The notes below the pieces were generated by a model. That model saw nothing but the letters and a program-made list of their open reading frames with translations. It ran no database searches and was not told where the DNA came from. The position numbers were made by a program, and so were the translations under genes. Positions 8,192 through 17,554 of a stretch of 64,000 bases of DNA are shown one piece after another; the first letter of the stretch is position 1; each line of letters begins with the position of its first letter. This DNA comes from Psychrobacter immobilis (GTDB lineage: Bacteria > Pseudomonadota > Gammaproteobacteria > Pseudomonadales > Moraxellaceae): the NCBI RefSeq assembly GCF_904846065.1, contig NZ_CAJGZV010000001.1:1612001-1676000 (forward strand), read 5' to 3'.

Positions 8192-8926
8192 TTAGCCATT
8201 ATTCTGATTGGCAACTTTCATCGCCATTTCTGCCGCATCATTTGTCTTTAACTGCGCTAAACCATTAATCACACCTGTGATATTTTCTACGGTTTTATTT
8301 TGGCTTAATTTAAATTGGGCTTGTATAGAATCGATGGGCAGCTTAAAGCCAATAATCCCTTGGCACATAGCATCGATATAAGTAGCAGGTGCCTCATCTA
8401 ATGACCAAGGATGGTCGGATAGCACCTCTTGCCGTGCAGTCATGGTTGCTAATATCCATTTCAGCGTATCGGCGTCTTCAAGCAGCTCAATTTTAGATTG
8501 AATATGGACACTTTGATAGTTCCAAGTGGGCACTTCTTTATGGGTTTTCGCTTTGCTAGGATACCAGTTGGGGCTGATATAGTGTCCAGAATCTTGAAAA
8601 ATAATTAACCACGCAGTATCTGGTAAGGTGTTCTGATAAATAGGATTTTTACGACCGAAATGACCGTAAAGATAGCCGTGCTGAGCATTAGAGTTAATAT
8701 CAGAACCAACACCAACACCAACACCAACACCAACACCAACACCAACACCAACACCAACACCAACACTAGCATCAGGCATAAAGTTATCGTTATGCCAGAA
8801 GAGCGGTATATGGCAGGCTTCGATGCCATCTTTGGTTTGAGCAACCAAGGTCGCTAAGGGGTTGGCTGCGATAAATCCAATAATGTTTTCTAGGTTTTCT
8901 TCGGCAAAAATAGCAGGAGTATGCAT
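8192..8926 (-). CDS. PaiB-like FMN-binding protein with an in-frame Val-Gly repeat
   Basis: Family features are an N-terminal AIFAEENLENIIGFIAANPLATLV block, HIPLFW, GHFGRKNPIYQ, the central FQDSGHYISPNWYPSK, VPTWNYQSVHI, and a C-terminal GIIGFKLPI helix region. This is the PaiB/FMN-binding split-barrel fold, annotated as a negative transcriptional regulator in Bacillus, though DNA binding is not evident. Between residues about 54 and 75, where homologues have a short loop, the gene carries ten copies of a hexanucleotide giving (Val-Gly)10, then an Asn/Ser linker. The frame stays open. The function of the insertion is unknown; it lies in a loop before the GHFGRKNP strand. Confidence 0.85.
   Translation of the reverse strand: MHTPAIFAEENLENIIGFIAANPLATLVAQTKDGIEACHIPLFWHNDNFMPDASVGVGVGVGVGVGVGVGVGVGSDINSNAQHGYLYGHFGRKNPIYQNTLPDTAWLIIFQDSGHYISPNWYPSKAKTHKEVPTWNYQSVHIQSKIELLEDADTLKWILATMTARQEVLSDHPWSLDEAPATYIDAMCQGIIGFKLPIDSIQAQFKLSQNKTVENITGVINGLAQLKTNDAAEMAMKVANQNNG
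8705..8764. repeat. Perfect hexanucleotide tandem repeat (ACCAAC)x10
   Basis: Ten uninterrupted copies of ACCAAC on the plus strand, read as GTTGGT on the coding strand and encoding Val-Gly units of the PaiB-like protein. Six-base units keep frame when the copy number changes, so this is a length-variable protein loop rather than an on/off switch. Confidence 0.98.
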
Positions 8927-8955
8927 GCTGTTCTCAGTTTATATTTGATATAAAA

Positions 8956-9339
8956 TCAGTGACACCATTGCTGCTCACATGGGATACCATCATTATTACC
9001 ATCCATTTTGGTATTCGGGCAGTGTTGTACAAAGTAAGTGGCTTCTGCGCATGACGTCATCTGAGAGCAATGCTTCCTGCCATCACAGGTAAAGCTTGAT
9101 GCTGATGCTGACGACGTGAGTACTGGTTTTACTACCGAGACTGATGTTGACGTTGCATCTGAGTCGACGTACGTTGGCGGTATATCATCCAGATCAGTTG
9201 AGGTAAAAGCAGCGTCAACTGGAGTATCAGTCGCAACGTCAGCGATAGGGTTACTGGTCGTGTTTTTAGGTTGCAGCACCTTATAACCCAAAAGTGCTAA
9301 AACCAGTAATAATACAAAGATCAATATCTTTTGAGTCAC
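8956..9339 (-). CDS. Membrane-anchored excalibur-domain protein
   Basis: 127 residues. One N-terminal transmembrane segment or signal anchor (about residues 5-19) is followed by a low-complexity Thr/Ser/Val/Asp-rich linker and a C-terminal Cys-rich domain CDGRKHCSQMTSC...DGNNDGIPCEQQWC. The DxDxDG-type loop (DGNNDGIPCE) and the cysteines match the excalibur extracellular calcium-binding domain. It is therefore probably periplasmic or exposed, binding Ca2+ with three disulphides. Translation starts at GTG (9339) after a strong GAGGTGG site. No neighbouring gene explains its role. Excalibur domains often accompany surface nucleases, but no nuclease part is present here. Confidence 0.85.
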   Translation of the reverse strand: MTQKILIFVLLLVLALLGYKVLQPKNTTSNPIADVATDTPVDAAFTSTDLDDIPPTYVDSDATSTSVSVVKPVLTSSASASSFTCDGRKHCSQMTSCAEATYFVQHCPNTKMDGNNDGIPCEQQWCH

Positions 9340-9464
9340 GGTTTACCACCTCATCATGGTCGCTATGAATTAATAAAAGCTACCAATGCATAATCACTGT
9401 TCATTTATCAATGGCGGATTTTTGATAATTAACAAACAGCCATTGATGGATTAATAGTTTATTT

Positions 9465-11018
9465 TTATTTCAAAAATAATTGATAACCAATATTGTCATT
9501 GAGCATGGTGCAGTCATAGCCGATATCGAGTAACGCGTCTTGTAATTGACGAGAGTTACCTTCAGACGCTTGCAAACCGACCAGTACGCGACCTTCGGCG
9601 GCACCATGATTGCGATAATGAAACAAAGTGATATTAAAGTCATCACCCAGTTTTTCTAGAAACTTCAGCAATGCCCCTGGACGTTCAGGGAAAACCACAC
9701 TTAATAATTGCTCGTTTGCGACATGCGCATGACCACCAATCAAATGGCGGATATGCGATTTGGCAATATCATCATCGGTCAAATCATGAGCTGTATAGCC
9801 ATCAGCTGCCAATTGGGTACGAATGGTTTTACGCTCTTTGTCGCCTTCTTTTAGCGCGATACCGACAAATATTGATGCAGGTTCCATAGAGTCAGGTGAT
9901 TTTTTACTATCGGCGCGATAATTAAACTCAGTAATATTGCGTCCATGTAAGCTACGACAGAAATTTAAGAAAGCGCCTGTCTGCTCAGGAATCGTCACAC
10001 CAAAGATGGCTTCTTTTTTCTCACCAATCTCAGTACGCTCAGCGATATAGCGTAGGCGGTCAAAGTTCATATTGGCACCGCAAATAATACCGACGCAGTT
10101 TTTACCTTGTAAATTATGGGCTTCGATATATTTTTTCATACCAGCAACGGGTAACGCACCCGCAGGCTCAACGATACTGCGATTTTCTTCAAAGATGTCT
10201 TTAACCGCTGCACATACTTCGTCATTGGTACAAGTCACCACTTCAGGCTCGACTAAAGGACCTGATTTATCACTCTTTTGCATACGGATAATTTCAAATG
10301 GCAATTCGCCGATTTGAGCAACTGCCACGCCGTCGACGAACAGTCCAACTTGCTCAAGCTTAACGCGCTCATTGGCTTCAAGCGCCGCTTTAAGAGAAGC
10401 TGATTGCTCTGCTTCCACCGCAATCACTTTGACATGCGGGGCAACTTCGCCCAAAAATGCCGCGACACCTGAGATGAGACCACCACCACCAACCGCAACA
10501 AACACATAATCCATGTTGCGCCATTGCTGGGTGAGCTCAAGACCAATGGTGCCTTGCCCGGCAATGACCAATTCATCATCGTAAGGTGGGATAAAGGTCA
10601 GACCTTCTGTTTCAGCGCGATTGATTGCATAACGGTTGGCTTCATCGAAGCTATCACCATACAAATCGACATTGCCGCCTAGTGCTTTAACGGCATCTAC
10701 TTTGATGTCAGGGGTGGTGGTCGGCATCACGATGATATTGTTTAGGACAAGTTTACGCGCAGAATAAGCAACCCCTTGGGCATGATTACCTGCTGAGGCA
10801 CAAATGACGCCGTGGGCTTTTTGCTCATCACTTAATTGACTAATTCGATTATAGGCACCACGCAATTTAAAGGATTTGACCGGTTGCAAGTCTTCGCGTT
10901 TAAAACGAATGTCATTAGCAAAACGTTGGGTCAGCTTGGGTGCCGCTTCAAGTGGTGTTTGAATTGCCACGTCATAGACGGTGGCTTGCAAGATGGCTCG
11001 TACCCAATGTGACAGCAT
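9465..11018 (-). CDS. ilvA: Threonine ammonia-lyase, biosynthetic (threonine deaminase)
   Basis: Converts L-threonine to 2-oxobutanoate, the first committed step of isoleucine synthesis. The 517-residue protein has the PLP fold (about 1-325) with Schiff-base Lys51 in KSFKLRGA, SAGNHAQG, the glycine loop VGGGGLISG, and a C-terminal region with two ACT-like repeats (from about 335; ERPGALLKFLEKL in the second) that give feedback inhibition by isoleucine. This is the long biosynthetic form, not catabolic TdcB. GGGGA lies immediately before the ATG. It is divergent from the ars operon and not next to other ilv genes. Confidence 0.96.
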   Translation of the reverse strand: MLSHWVRAILQATVYDVAIQTPLEAAPKLTQRFANDIRFKREDLQPVKSFKLRGAYNRISQLSDEQKAHGVICASAGNHAQGVAYSARKLVLNNIIVMPTTTPDIKVDAVKALGGNVDLYGDSFDEANRYAINRAETEGLTFIPPYDDELVIAGQGTIGLELTQQWRNMDYVFVAVGGGGLISGVAAFLGEVAPHVKVIAVEAEQSASLKAALEANERVKLEQVGLFVDGVAVAQIGELPFEIIRMQKSDKSGPLVEPEVVTCTNDEVCAAVKDIFEENRSIVEPAGALPVAGMKKYIEAHNLQGKNCVGIICGANMNFDRLRYIAERTEIGEKKEAIFGVTIPEQTGAFLNFCRSLHGRNITEFNYRADSKKSPDSMEPASIFVGIALKEGDKERKTIRTQLAADGYTAHDLTDDDIAKSHIRHLIGGHAHVANEQLLSVVFPERPGALLKFLEKLGDDFNITLFHYRNHGAAEGRVLVGLQASEGNSRQLQDALLDIGYDCTMLNDNIGYQLFLK

Positions 11019-11181
11019 AATGTCCCCTAATAAAAAGTGTGGATGAATAGAAAATTAAATAGATTAGCCTATGCTGATTTTAACGGTCTTGCAAGACCCT
11101 ATTGCAGTTTTTGCAGCGATTTCAATTTTTGATGAAAGATAGGGTTGGTTTTATCTCAATATTTTTTAAATAAAATATTGA

Positions 11182-11223
11182 ATTATTTCCATATGTCTGT
11201 ATTATTGGACATATGGAAATAAT
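11182..11223. promoter_or_regulatory. Perfect 16-bp-arm inverted repeat: probable ArsR operator
   Basis: Left arm 11182-11197 and right arm 11208-11223 are exact reverse complements with a 10-bp spacer. The right arm contains the arsR start codon (11213-11215). Position and symmetry fit autorepression by the ArsR dimer with release on arsenite; that mechanism is known for the family and inferred here. Confidence 0.75.
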
Positions 11224-11587
11224 AAATGCTATCGCAAGCTTTGCTGCGCTCTCTCAAGATACTCGTCTCAAGGCCTTTAGGTTGCTTGTCAGCCAAGAGC
11301 CCGTTGGTCTGCCAGCAGGTGAAATTGCTCGTCAACTGTCTGTGCCACATAACACGATGTCAGCGCATTTATCGGTGCTGGCTCGTGCAGGGTGGGTGGT
11401 GTCTCAACGGCACAGTCGGCAGATAATTTATCGCGCCTCACTGTCACATATGGAGGAGGTTATTCAGTTTCTATTGCAAGATTGTTGTGCAGGACATCCA
11501 GAATTATGTGCGTCTCTGATGGACAGTTTGAGCGGATGTGAGCGTGCTAAACCTGCTGATGCAGACAGTCTTTCAAACCATCAGTAA
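11213..11587 (+). CDS. arsR: ArsR-family arsenite-responsive repressor
   Basis: A 124-residue winged-helix repressor. The N-terminal helices (FAALSQDTRLKAFRLLV) and the recognition helix (VPHNTMSAHLSVLARAGWV) with the R-Q-I-I-YRA wing are typical. The inducer-binding thiols are not in the classical alpha-3 ELCVCD position; instead the C-terminus has CCAGHPELC, a Cys-Cys...Cys cluster used by another arsenite-sensing ArsR type. It heads the arsR-arsC-arsH-arsB operon. The start codon lies inside the operator palindrome and has only a poor GGA two bases upstream, so initiation may be leaderless or weak. A later start would remove the first helix. Confidence 0.93.
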   Translation: MEIINAIASFAALSQDTRLKAFRLLVSQEPVGLPAGEIARQLSVPHNTMSAHLSVLARAGWVVSQRHSRQIIYRASLSHMEEVIQFLLQDCCAGHPELCASLMDSLSGCERAKPADADSLSNHQ

Positions 11588-11712
11588 GCCAATAACGGGT
11601 TCAATAAATCTCTTTAATACTAGGGCGTATCATCATTTTTAGCTCATTTAGCCAATTTTTTTAAGATTTGGGACATACCCTAAGCATATTCATAAATATA
11701 GGTAAAATTACT

Positions 11713-12117
11713 ATGACATCAATAATTTTTCACAATCCAAAATGCGGTACTTCTCGCAATACATTGGCCATCATGAAAGCATCAGGCGAAAATCCAGAAG
11801 TGATTGAATACCTTAAAACCCCACCAAGCCGTGATTATTTAGTTGAGCTGTTGGCAAAGATAAACCTTTCACCAAGAGAGCTGTTACGAAGCAAAGAGCC
11901 TGTCAATGATGAGCTAGGATTAGACAGTTCTGAACTGTCTGACGATCAAATCATTGATGCGATGATTGCCCATCCCATTTTAATCAATCGCCCTATCGTG
12001 GTCACCAATAAAGGCGCGGCATTATGCCGCCCCTCAGAACGCGTATTTGAATTATTAGAGAATCCCGTGAGCAGCTTTACTAAAGAAGATGGGGAAATGA
12101 TTTATCATGGCAAATAA
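11713..12117 (+). CDS. arsC: Arsenate reductase, glutaredoxin-dependent ArsC
   Basis: Reduces arsenate to arsenite using glutathione/glutaredoxin, so that ArsB can expel it. The 134-residue protein has the catalytic [12 protein letters not shown] loop (Cys11), and the arginines of the anion site appear in SPRELLR, INRPIV and LCRPSERV, the E. coli plasmid R773-type triad. The start at 11713 is preferred to 11668 because it begins directly at the first beta strand. The final 11 bp overlap arsH. The gap to arsR is about 125 bp without a clear terminator. Confidence 0.95.
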   Translation: MTSIIFHNPKCGTSRNTLAIMKASGENPEVIEYLKTPPSRDYLVELLAKINLSPRELLRSKEPVNDELGLDSSELSDDQIIDAMIAHPILINRPIVVTNKGAALCRPSERVFELLENPVSSFTKEDGEMIYHGK

Positions 12118-12853
12118 AACAGCAGATTTAGATGTAGTCGATTTGGGTGATTTGCCCAATATTGATGTAGACAGTATACAGCCTATCGATATTGAGTCTT
12201 TAATTGGTACACATGACCCGCGCCATGCGCCAAGAATATTGGTGCTATATGGCTCTCTACGCCAGCGCTCATTCTCTAAACTGGCCAGTGAAGAAGCGAG
12301 CCGTCTATTGCGTTGGTATGGTTGTGAGGTTCGAACCTTTGATCCGACGGGTTTACCATTGCCTGATGCTGTTGATGCCAATCATCCAAAAGTACAAGAG
12401 CTGCGAGAGTTGGCGCTGTGGTCAGAAGGTATGCTTTGGGTGAGCCCAGAGCGTCATGGCAGTATGACCAGTATTATGAAAGCACAAATTGACTGGATTC
12501 CATTGTCATTAGGTGGTGTGCGTCCAACCCAAGGCAAAACTTTGGCAGTGATGCAAGTCAGCGGTGGCAGCCAAAGCTTCAATACGGTTAACCAGTTGCG
12601 CATTCTTGGGCGTTGGATGCGGATGATTACCATACCCAATCAGTCCTCTATTCCTAAAGCCTTTTTGGAATTTAACGACGATGATCGTATGGATAAGTCT
12701 CCTTTATATTTGCGTCTCGTGGATGTTTGTGAGGAGTTGGTAAAATTCACTTGGCTGACTCGTGGACGCTCAGCCTATCTGACTGACCGTTACTCTGAAC
12801 GAGTAGAAAGCGCAGAGGAGCTGTCGCAGCGCGTCAATCAAAAATCACTCTAA
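12107..12853 (+). CDS. arsH: ArsH NADPH-dependent FMN reductase / organoarsenical oxidase
   Basis: A 248-residue flavodoxin-like oxidoreductase. It has the phosphate-binding [10 protein letters not shown] loop and the ArsH signature [20 protein letters not shown], plus VSGGSQSFN. Known ArsH proteins oxidise trivalent methylated or aromatic arsenicals to the less toxic pentavalent forms and give resistance to organoarsenicals. An acidic N-terminal tail of about 40 residues is usual for the family. It overlaps arsC by 11 bp, indicating translational coupling. The set thus handles inorganic arsenate and arsenite plus organoarsenicals. Confidence 0.95.
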   Translation: MANKTADLDVVDLGDLPNIDVDSIQPIDIESLIGTHDPRHAPRILVLYGSLRQRSFSKLASEEASRLLRWYGCEVRTFDPTGLPLPDAVDANHPKVQELRELALWSEGMLWVSPERHGSMTSIMKAQIDWIPLSLGGVRPTQGKTLAVMQVSGGSQSFNTVNQLRILGRWMRMITIPNQSSIPKAFLEFNDDDRMDKSPLYLRLVDVCEELVKFTWLTRGRSAYLTDRYSERVESAEELSQRVNQKSL

Positions 12854-12856
12854 TTT

Positions 12857-12885
12857 ATTTTCTAATACTTCATTTTCTAATACTT
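12857..12885 (+). repeat. 15-bp tandem duplication between arsH and arsB
   Basis: ATTTTCTAATACTT occurs twice back to back (12857-12870 and 12872-12885), separated by one base, in the 81-bp arsH-arsB spacer. It is too short and A+T-rich to assign a role. Confidence 0.85.
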
Positions 12886-12934
12886 GCTCTTACATAATTG
12901 TTCTTATAATAATTAAGCCTAAAAAGGTTACTCA

Positions 12935-14245
12935 ATGATCGCATTGATGATATTTATCGTGACTTTGGTTTTAGTGATATGGCAGCCCAAAGGACTGGGT
13001 ATTGGCTGGAGTGCAATGGGCGGCGCATTGGTCGCCTTGGCTTTTGGCGTGGTACAGCTCTCCGATATTGGCATTGTGTGGGACATCGTTTGGGATGCGA
13101 CTTTTACCTTTGTGGCGCTTATCATCATCTCGCTTATCTTAGATAAAGCAGGATTTTTTGGCTGGGCAGCACTGCATGTGGCTAGGCTTGGCAATGGGCA
13201 AGGACGTTTGCTATTTCCTATGATTGTGATTTTAGGTGCGTTTATCTCGGCATTGTTTGCCAATGATGGGGCAGCATTGCTATTGACCCCAATTGTTATC
13301 GCTATCTTACTACGTCTTAAATTCTCACCACCATCTGCTTTGGCTTTCATTATCGCAACAGGTTTCATTGCTGATACCGCAAGTCTACCGTTAGTCACTT
13401 CTAATCTGGTCAATATTGTTAGTGCTAATTATTTTGACATTGGGTTTGGTCGTTATGCAGCAGTGATGATACCGGTCAATATTGTCTCTGTATTGGCGAC
13501 GCTCGCCGTATTATGGGTAGTCTATGCGCGGCACATTCCAAAACACTACTCCATTGCTGATTTGAGTGCACCCGAGTCTGCGATTGAAGATCCGCTGGTC
13601 TTTAAAGCGGCCTTTCCGTTGCTCGCGTTGCTACTTATTGCCTACTTTACGACTGAGTCATTGGGCATTGCTATCTCCTTGGTGACAGGAGTGGCGGCGT
13701 TAATATTAATGGCAATTGCAGGTCGCTGGTGGCGAGGAGGGCGTGATGCTGTTGTTTCTGTATCTGATATCCTGCGTCAAGCGCCTTGGCAAATAGTATT
13801 ATTTTCCATCGGTATGTACTTGGTGGTTTATGGCTTGGGCAATGCAGGATTGACTGCCTATGGTGCTCAAGTTTTGAATTGGCTAGGGCAGCAGGGTACG
13901 GTCATCGCAACAGTAGGAACGGGATTCCTCTCTGCTATTGTAGCCTCTGTCATGAATAATATGCCGTCTACTTTAGTAGGTGCACTGGCGATTGATAGTG
14001 CGCAAGTACCTGATGCCACTCGAGAGCTGATGATTTATGCTAACGTGATTGGTAATGATTTGGGGCCGAAATTCACACCTATAGGTAGCCTTGCAACTTT
14101 ATTGTGGCTCCATGTATTGGCAGAAAAAGACTATAAAATCAGTTGGGGGCAGTATATGAAGATTGGACTGCTTATTACCCCGCCCGTACTATTGGTCACG
14201 CTACTGGCTTTGGTTGTTTGGTTGCCTTATCTGTCTTCATTTTAA
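12935..14245 (+). CDS. arsB: Arsenite efflux permease ArsB
   Basis: A 436-residue integral membrane protein with about 11-12 hydrophobic helices. Family landmarks are [46 protein letters not shown] and the late [15 protein letters not shown] and [22 protein letters not shown] blocks. These match the ArsB arsenite/antimonite:H+ antiporter (IT superfamily), not Acr3. There is no arsA here, so it should work alone using the proton gradient. AAGG lies about 8 bases before the ATG. It is the last gene of the ars operon; no T-run terminator is seen before the rpiA promoter. Confidence 0.96.
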   Translation: MIALMIFIVTLVLVIWQPKGLGIGWSAMGGALVALAFGVVQLSDIGIVWDIVWDATFTFVALIIISLILDKAGFFGWAALHVARLGNGQGRLLFPMIVILGAFISALFANDGAALLLTPIVIAILLRLKFSPPSALAFIIATGFIADTASLPLVTSNLVNIVSANYFDIGFGRYAAVMIPVNIVSVLATLAVLWVVYARHIPKHYSIADLSAPESAIEDPLVFKAAFPLLALLLIAYFTTESLGIAISLVTGVAALILMAIAGRWWRGGRDAVVSVSDILRQAPWQIVLFSIGMYLVVYGLGNAGLTAYGAQVLNWLGQQGTVIATVGTGFLSAIVASVMNNMPSTLVGALAIDSAQVPDATRELMIYANVIGNDLGPKFTPIGSLATLLWLHVLAEKDYKISWGQYMKIGLLITPPVLLVTLLALVVWLPYLSSF

Positions 14246-14284
14246 AATTTGAGTGAATGTCTTGCGATTAGCGTGGCTATTACG

Positions 14285-14314
14285 CTGACATCCATTAAGC
14301 TCATCGGGTATAAT
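14285..14314 (+). promoter_or_regulatory. Sigma-70-type promoter of rpiA
   Basis: CTGACA (14285-14290), an 18-bp spacer and a perfect TATAAT (14309-14314) give a start near 14322 and a leader of about 60 nt. The predicted start excludes the longer reading frame beginning at 14313, supporting the rpiA start at 14385. Confidence 0.7.
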
Positions 14315-14384
14315 GGCGGCGTATTTTACCTTTTTACCCTTTACTTTTTTTAAAGCGATACGTTTATTTTTCCAAGGATTTATG

Positions 14385-15044
14385 ATGAGTGATCAGCAAG
14401 CACAAAAGCAAGCCGCAGCCAAAGCGGCTCTAAGTTATATCGAAGATGACATGATACTTGGAGTAGGCACAGGCAGTACGGTCAACTGTTTGATTGAATT
14501 ATTGCCAACTGTAAAGCTTGCTGGCGCGGTGGCTAGCTCACAGGTCACTGAAGACAAACTTCGTGCCCTTGGTATTGAAATAGTCGATTTGAACTTTGCT
14601 GGTACGCTTGATATTTATATCGATGGGGCAGATGAGGTCAATGAGCATTTGCAATTGATAAAAGGCGGCGGCGGCGCGCTCACTCGTGAGAAAATCGTGG
14701 CAGCGGCTTCTAACAAATTTATATGTATGGTTGATGAAAGCAAAAGCGTTGAGGTGCTAGGTCGCGAGTTTCCTGTTCCTATTGAGGTACTGCCGCAAGC
14801 ACGTTCTTATGTCGCACGGCAATTAGCCCGTATGGGCGGTGAGCCAGTTTACCGCGAAGATTTTGTGACTGATTATGGCAACGTCATCTTAGATACTTAT
14901 GATTTGGATGTTAGTAATCCGATAGCGCTTGAAAAAGAGCTGAATAATATTGTGGGTGTCGTGTGTAATGGTATTTTTGCGGCCAATCAAGCTGATGTAT
15001 TGCTGAAAGCAGGTAGTAATGGTGTGACGACACTTATTCGTTAA
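14385..15044 (+). CDS. rpiA: Ribose-5-phosphate isomerase A
   Basis: Interconverts ribose 5-phosphate and ribulose 5-phosphate in the non-oxidative pentose phosphate pathway. The 219-residue protein shows GVGTGSTV, SSQVTE, the catalytic IDGADEVN, and KGGGGALTREKI with the active-site Glu/Lys. Length equals E. coli RpiA. The start at 14385 has AAGGA six bases upstream; the adjacent ATG at 14382 has too short a spacing. Next to the divergently placed ilvA this is notable because rpiA and ilvA neighbour each other in many relatives; here the ars operon lies between them. Confidence 0.95.
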   Translation: MSDQQAQKQAAAKAALSYIEDDMILGVGTGSTVNCLIELLPTVKLAGAVASSQVTEDKLRALGIEIVDLNFAGTLDIYIDGADEVNEHLQLIKGGGGALTREKIVAAASNKFICMVDESKSVEVLGREFPVPIEVLPQARSYVARQLARMGGEPVYREDFVTDYGNVILDTYDLDVSNPIALEKELNNIVGVVCNGIFAANQADVLLKAGSNGVTTLIR

Positions 15045-15101
15045 AAAATGCTTACTCGTTAAAAATCGGTTAAGCAGTGGCTTATCGTTCATCATAAAAT
15101 A

Positions 15102-15137
15102 AAAAGGCAGATCACACTAAATGTGGTCTGCCTTTTT
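15102..15137. terminator. Bidirectional terminator between rpiA and argF
   Basis: AAAGGCAGATCACA pairs with TGTGGTCTGCCTTT (one G-T pair) around a short loop. It is flanked by T on the right and A on the left, so it works for both convergent genes. Confidence 0.9.
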
Positions 15138-15176
15138 CGTACTTACTCTTCCATAAATAGATTATGGCTACATTGT

Positions 15177-16094
15177 TTAAAGTTTAATTTTATCTTTTAG
15201 CAAAAATTCCATCAAGGCTTTTTGCGCATGTAAGCGATTTTCTGCTTCATCCCATACCACTGAGCGTGGGTCGTCAAGCATATCATGAGAGATCTCCTCA
15301 CCACGATGCGCGGGCAGACAGTGCATAAATACCACTTCAGGATCGGCTTTGTCCAATAGCGATGGCGTTACTTGATAAGCGGCAAAACGGCGCGCACGAG
15401 TGTTTTGTTCAGACTCTTGTCCCATGCTTGCCCATACATCGGTGACAATTAAGTTTGAATCTTTCGCGGCTTCTTGTACGTTTTCGACAATACTGACGCA
15501 ATGCGAGAAGCGTTTCATCAGCTCAGGGTCAGGCTCAAACCCATAAGGCGCAGCGACGCGTAGCTCAAAGCCAAACTGATGGGCTGCTTGCATATAGGAT
15601 GCACACATATTATTGCCATCACCAACCCAAGTGACAATTTTATTTTCGATACTACCGCGATGCTCATAATAGGTTTGCATATCAGCCAGTAGCTGGCAAG
15701 GATGAAATTCGTCAGTTAAAGCATTGATAATAGGCACGCTTGAGTATTCAGCAAAGGTCTCAACTTTTTCGTGACCAAAGGTACGAATCATGATGATATC
15801 AACCATGCTAGAGATCACACGTGCTGAGTCTTCTAGCGGCTCACCACGCCCAAGCTGGGTATCATTTGGCGACAAAAAGATAGCACTACCACCAAACTGA
15901 CCCATACCCGTCTCAAATGAGATGCGCGTACGGGTTGAGGATTTTTCAAATATCATGCCAAGCGTACGACCAACAAACGGCTGATATATCTCGCCTGCGT
16001 GTTGCATCTTGCGCAATTCGCTAGCGCGTTTTATAAGGTTTTCTAGTTCTTGTTTGGTTAAATCAGATAAGGTCAAAAAATGGCGCAAACTCAT
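15177..16094 (-). CDS. argF: Ornithine carbamoyltransferase
   Basis: Forms citrulline from ornithine and carbamoyl phosphate in arginine synthesis. The 305-residue protein has the carbamoyl-phosphate loop SSTRTR, FHPCQ, and the ornithine/active-site [11 protein letters not shown] with the reactive Cys. The length is that of the anabolic enzyme. AGGA lies five bases before the ATG. No other arg genes are nearby, and no arcABC context is present, which argues against a catabolic role. Confidence 0.96.
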   Translation of the reverse strand: MSLRHFLTLSDLTKQELENLIKRASELRKMQHAGEIYQPFVGRTLGMIFEKSSTRTRISFETGMGQFGGSAIFLSPNDTQLGRGEPLEDSARVISSMVDIIMIRTFGHEKVETFAEYSSVPIINALTDEFHPCQLLADMQTYYEHRGSIENKIVTWVGDGNNMCASYMQAAHQFGFELRVAAPYGFEPDPELMKRFSHCVSIVENVQEAAKDSNLIVTDVWASMGQESEQNTRARRFAAYQVTPSLLDKADPEVVFMHCLPAHRGEEISHDMLDDPRSVVWDEAENRLHAQKALMEFLLKDKIKL

Positions 16095-16283
16095 AGTAAT
16101 CCTAGCAGTCGATCGCAGTCAGTGAAACGTCATCAGTCTTTAATAGCATCGCGTCAGTGCGTATACTGGGGTGACAACAAACTTTTAGTATAGCGCAATT
16201 AGGCTTAATGTAAATGTCCAATTTGCCGTGATTTATAAGTCTGGCAAACAGACATGACATGAATAGTGATGAGGTCAGTATAA

Positions 16284-17390
16284 TTATACTTGTATGCGAT
16301 TTGGGCGAATGCTTAGGCGGCATAGTAGCTCATAGCTAATCGTACCTGCATGTGCGGCGACTTCATCAACGTGCGGAGCATCGCCCCACAGTATTACTTT
16401 GCTGTCTACCGCAATGTCTTCTGGTGCGGTACTGACATCAATGACAATCATATCCATTGCCACGCGTCCAATGACCGCGCATCGGTAGCTTTGATGGTTG
16501 GTAGTATCTATAACAGTGACATAGGCTTCATCGCTGATGACACGAGGGTAACCATCACCGTAGCCGACACTCACCAGCGCTGTTCTAGTGTCTTTCTGCG
16601 CTGTCCAACGACTGCCATAGCCAATAGCATTGTCTGCCTGAACTGTTTGCAGGGCGATAATTTGTGCGCTGAAATCCATCGCTGGCTGTAAGTCTAACTC
16701 ATGCGCGCTTTTATCAATGACAGGGGCGCTACCATATAAAATAATGCCGGGACGTACCCAGTCATAATGATGCTCTGGAAAATTAACGATACCGGCTGAA
16801 TTGCATAATGAGCCTTTGATATCGTTGCTAACAGTCTCTTGCAAAGTGCTTAATACATCTGAAAAACGCTGTATCTGCATCGCATTTAATGGATGAGTGC
16901 TGTCATCGGCATTAGCAAAATGCGTGGCTAGTATCAGCTGATATCCCGCTTCATGCAGGCGCTTAGCCGCTGCCATAATATCTTCAGCGTTGAAGCCTAG
17001 ACGGTTCATACCAGTATTATATTTAAGCCAAACCACTCTGGTCGCACTATTGGCTGGTGGGATATTGTCGAGTGCCCACTGCAATTGCGGCACATGGTGA
17101 ATCACGCAGCTAATATCATGCTCAATGGCTTGCTGCCACTCATCAGCGGTAAATGCCCCTTCAATCAAACCAATCGTTTTGTCCCAGCCTAACTGCCGAG
17201 CTTCTAGCGCCTCAGTCAAGGTTGCAACACCAACACCGTCTGCTTGTTGCAATGCAGGCAATACCGCTGCCACACCATGTCCGTAAGCATTGGACTTGAC
17301 CATGGCTAGGACTTTAGAGTTTGCTGCCATTTTCTTAACTTGGTTTAAGTTGTGAGTAATGGCTTGTGGTTTGATTGTGATAGTACGCAT
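16284..17390 (-). CDS. alr: Alanine racemase
   Basis: A PLP enzyme making D-alanine for peptidoglycan. The 368-residue protein shows the Schiff-base lysine in MVKSNAYGHG near residue 35, the dimer/active-site segment WLKYNTGMNRLGF, and the VGYGDGYPR loop with the catalytic tyrosine. Start 17390 (AAGAAG upstream) is preferred over the 17444 start, because the extra codons are encoded inside the dnaB terminator hairpin. It lies downstream of dnaB on the same strand, an arrangement known from E. coli (dnaB-alr). Confidence 0.95.
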   Translation of the reverse strand: MRTITIKPQAITHNLNQVKKMAANSKVLAMVKSNAYGHGVAAVLPALQQADGVGVATLTEALEARQLGWDKTIGLIEGAFTADEWQQAIEHDISCVIHHVPQLQWALDNIPPANSATRVVWLKYNTGMNRLGFNAEDIMAAAKRLHEAGYQLILATHFANADDSTHPLNAMQIQRFSDVLSTLQETVSNDIKGSLCNSAGIVNFPEHHYDWVRPGIILYGSAPVIDKSAHELDLQPAMDFSAQIIALQTVQADNAIGYGSRWTAQKDTRTALVSVGYGDGYPRVISDEAYVTVIDTTNHQSYRCAVIGRVAMDMIVIDVSTAPEDIAVDSKVILWGDAPHVDEVAAHAGTISYELLCRLSIRPNRIQV

Positions 17391-17427
17391 AATTGGCTTC
17401 TTTATAAGTAGAATTATGAAATTATAA

Positions 17428-17467
17428 AGCCAGTACTGCATCAATTGGGCTGATGCAGCACTGGCTA
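17428..17467 (-). terminator. Terminator after dnaB
   Basis: AGCCAGT and CTGCATCA pair with TGATGCAG and ACTGGCT, separated by one-base bulges and a short loop; a T-rich stretch follows on the minus strand. It separates dnaB from alr and suggests alr has its own promoter or depends on readthrough. Confidence 0.65.
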
Positions 17468-17554
17468 TTTTATTAAAAACTATTTGTTCGCTTATGATTA
17501 AGCTTCAGTCTTTATCAGGATGATTTTTATTAGGCTTAAGTTTTATAAGATTAA

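Noticed and set aside
8605..8857. Open frames encoding Leu-Val, Thr-Asn repeats on both strands
   Set aside because: They arise only because the hexanucleotide repeat keeps every frame open; the flanks match no protein and the PaiB-like frame explains the region.
11226..11426. Plus-strand frame offset from arsR
   Set aside because: Out-of-frame shadow of arsR; the arsR frame has the full family pattern.
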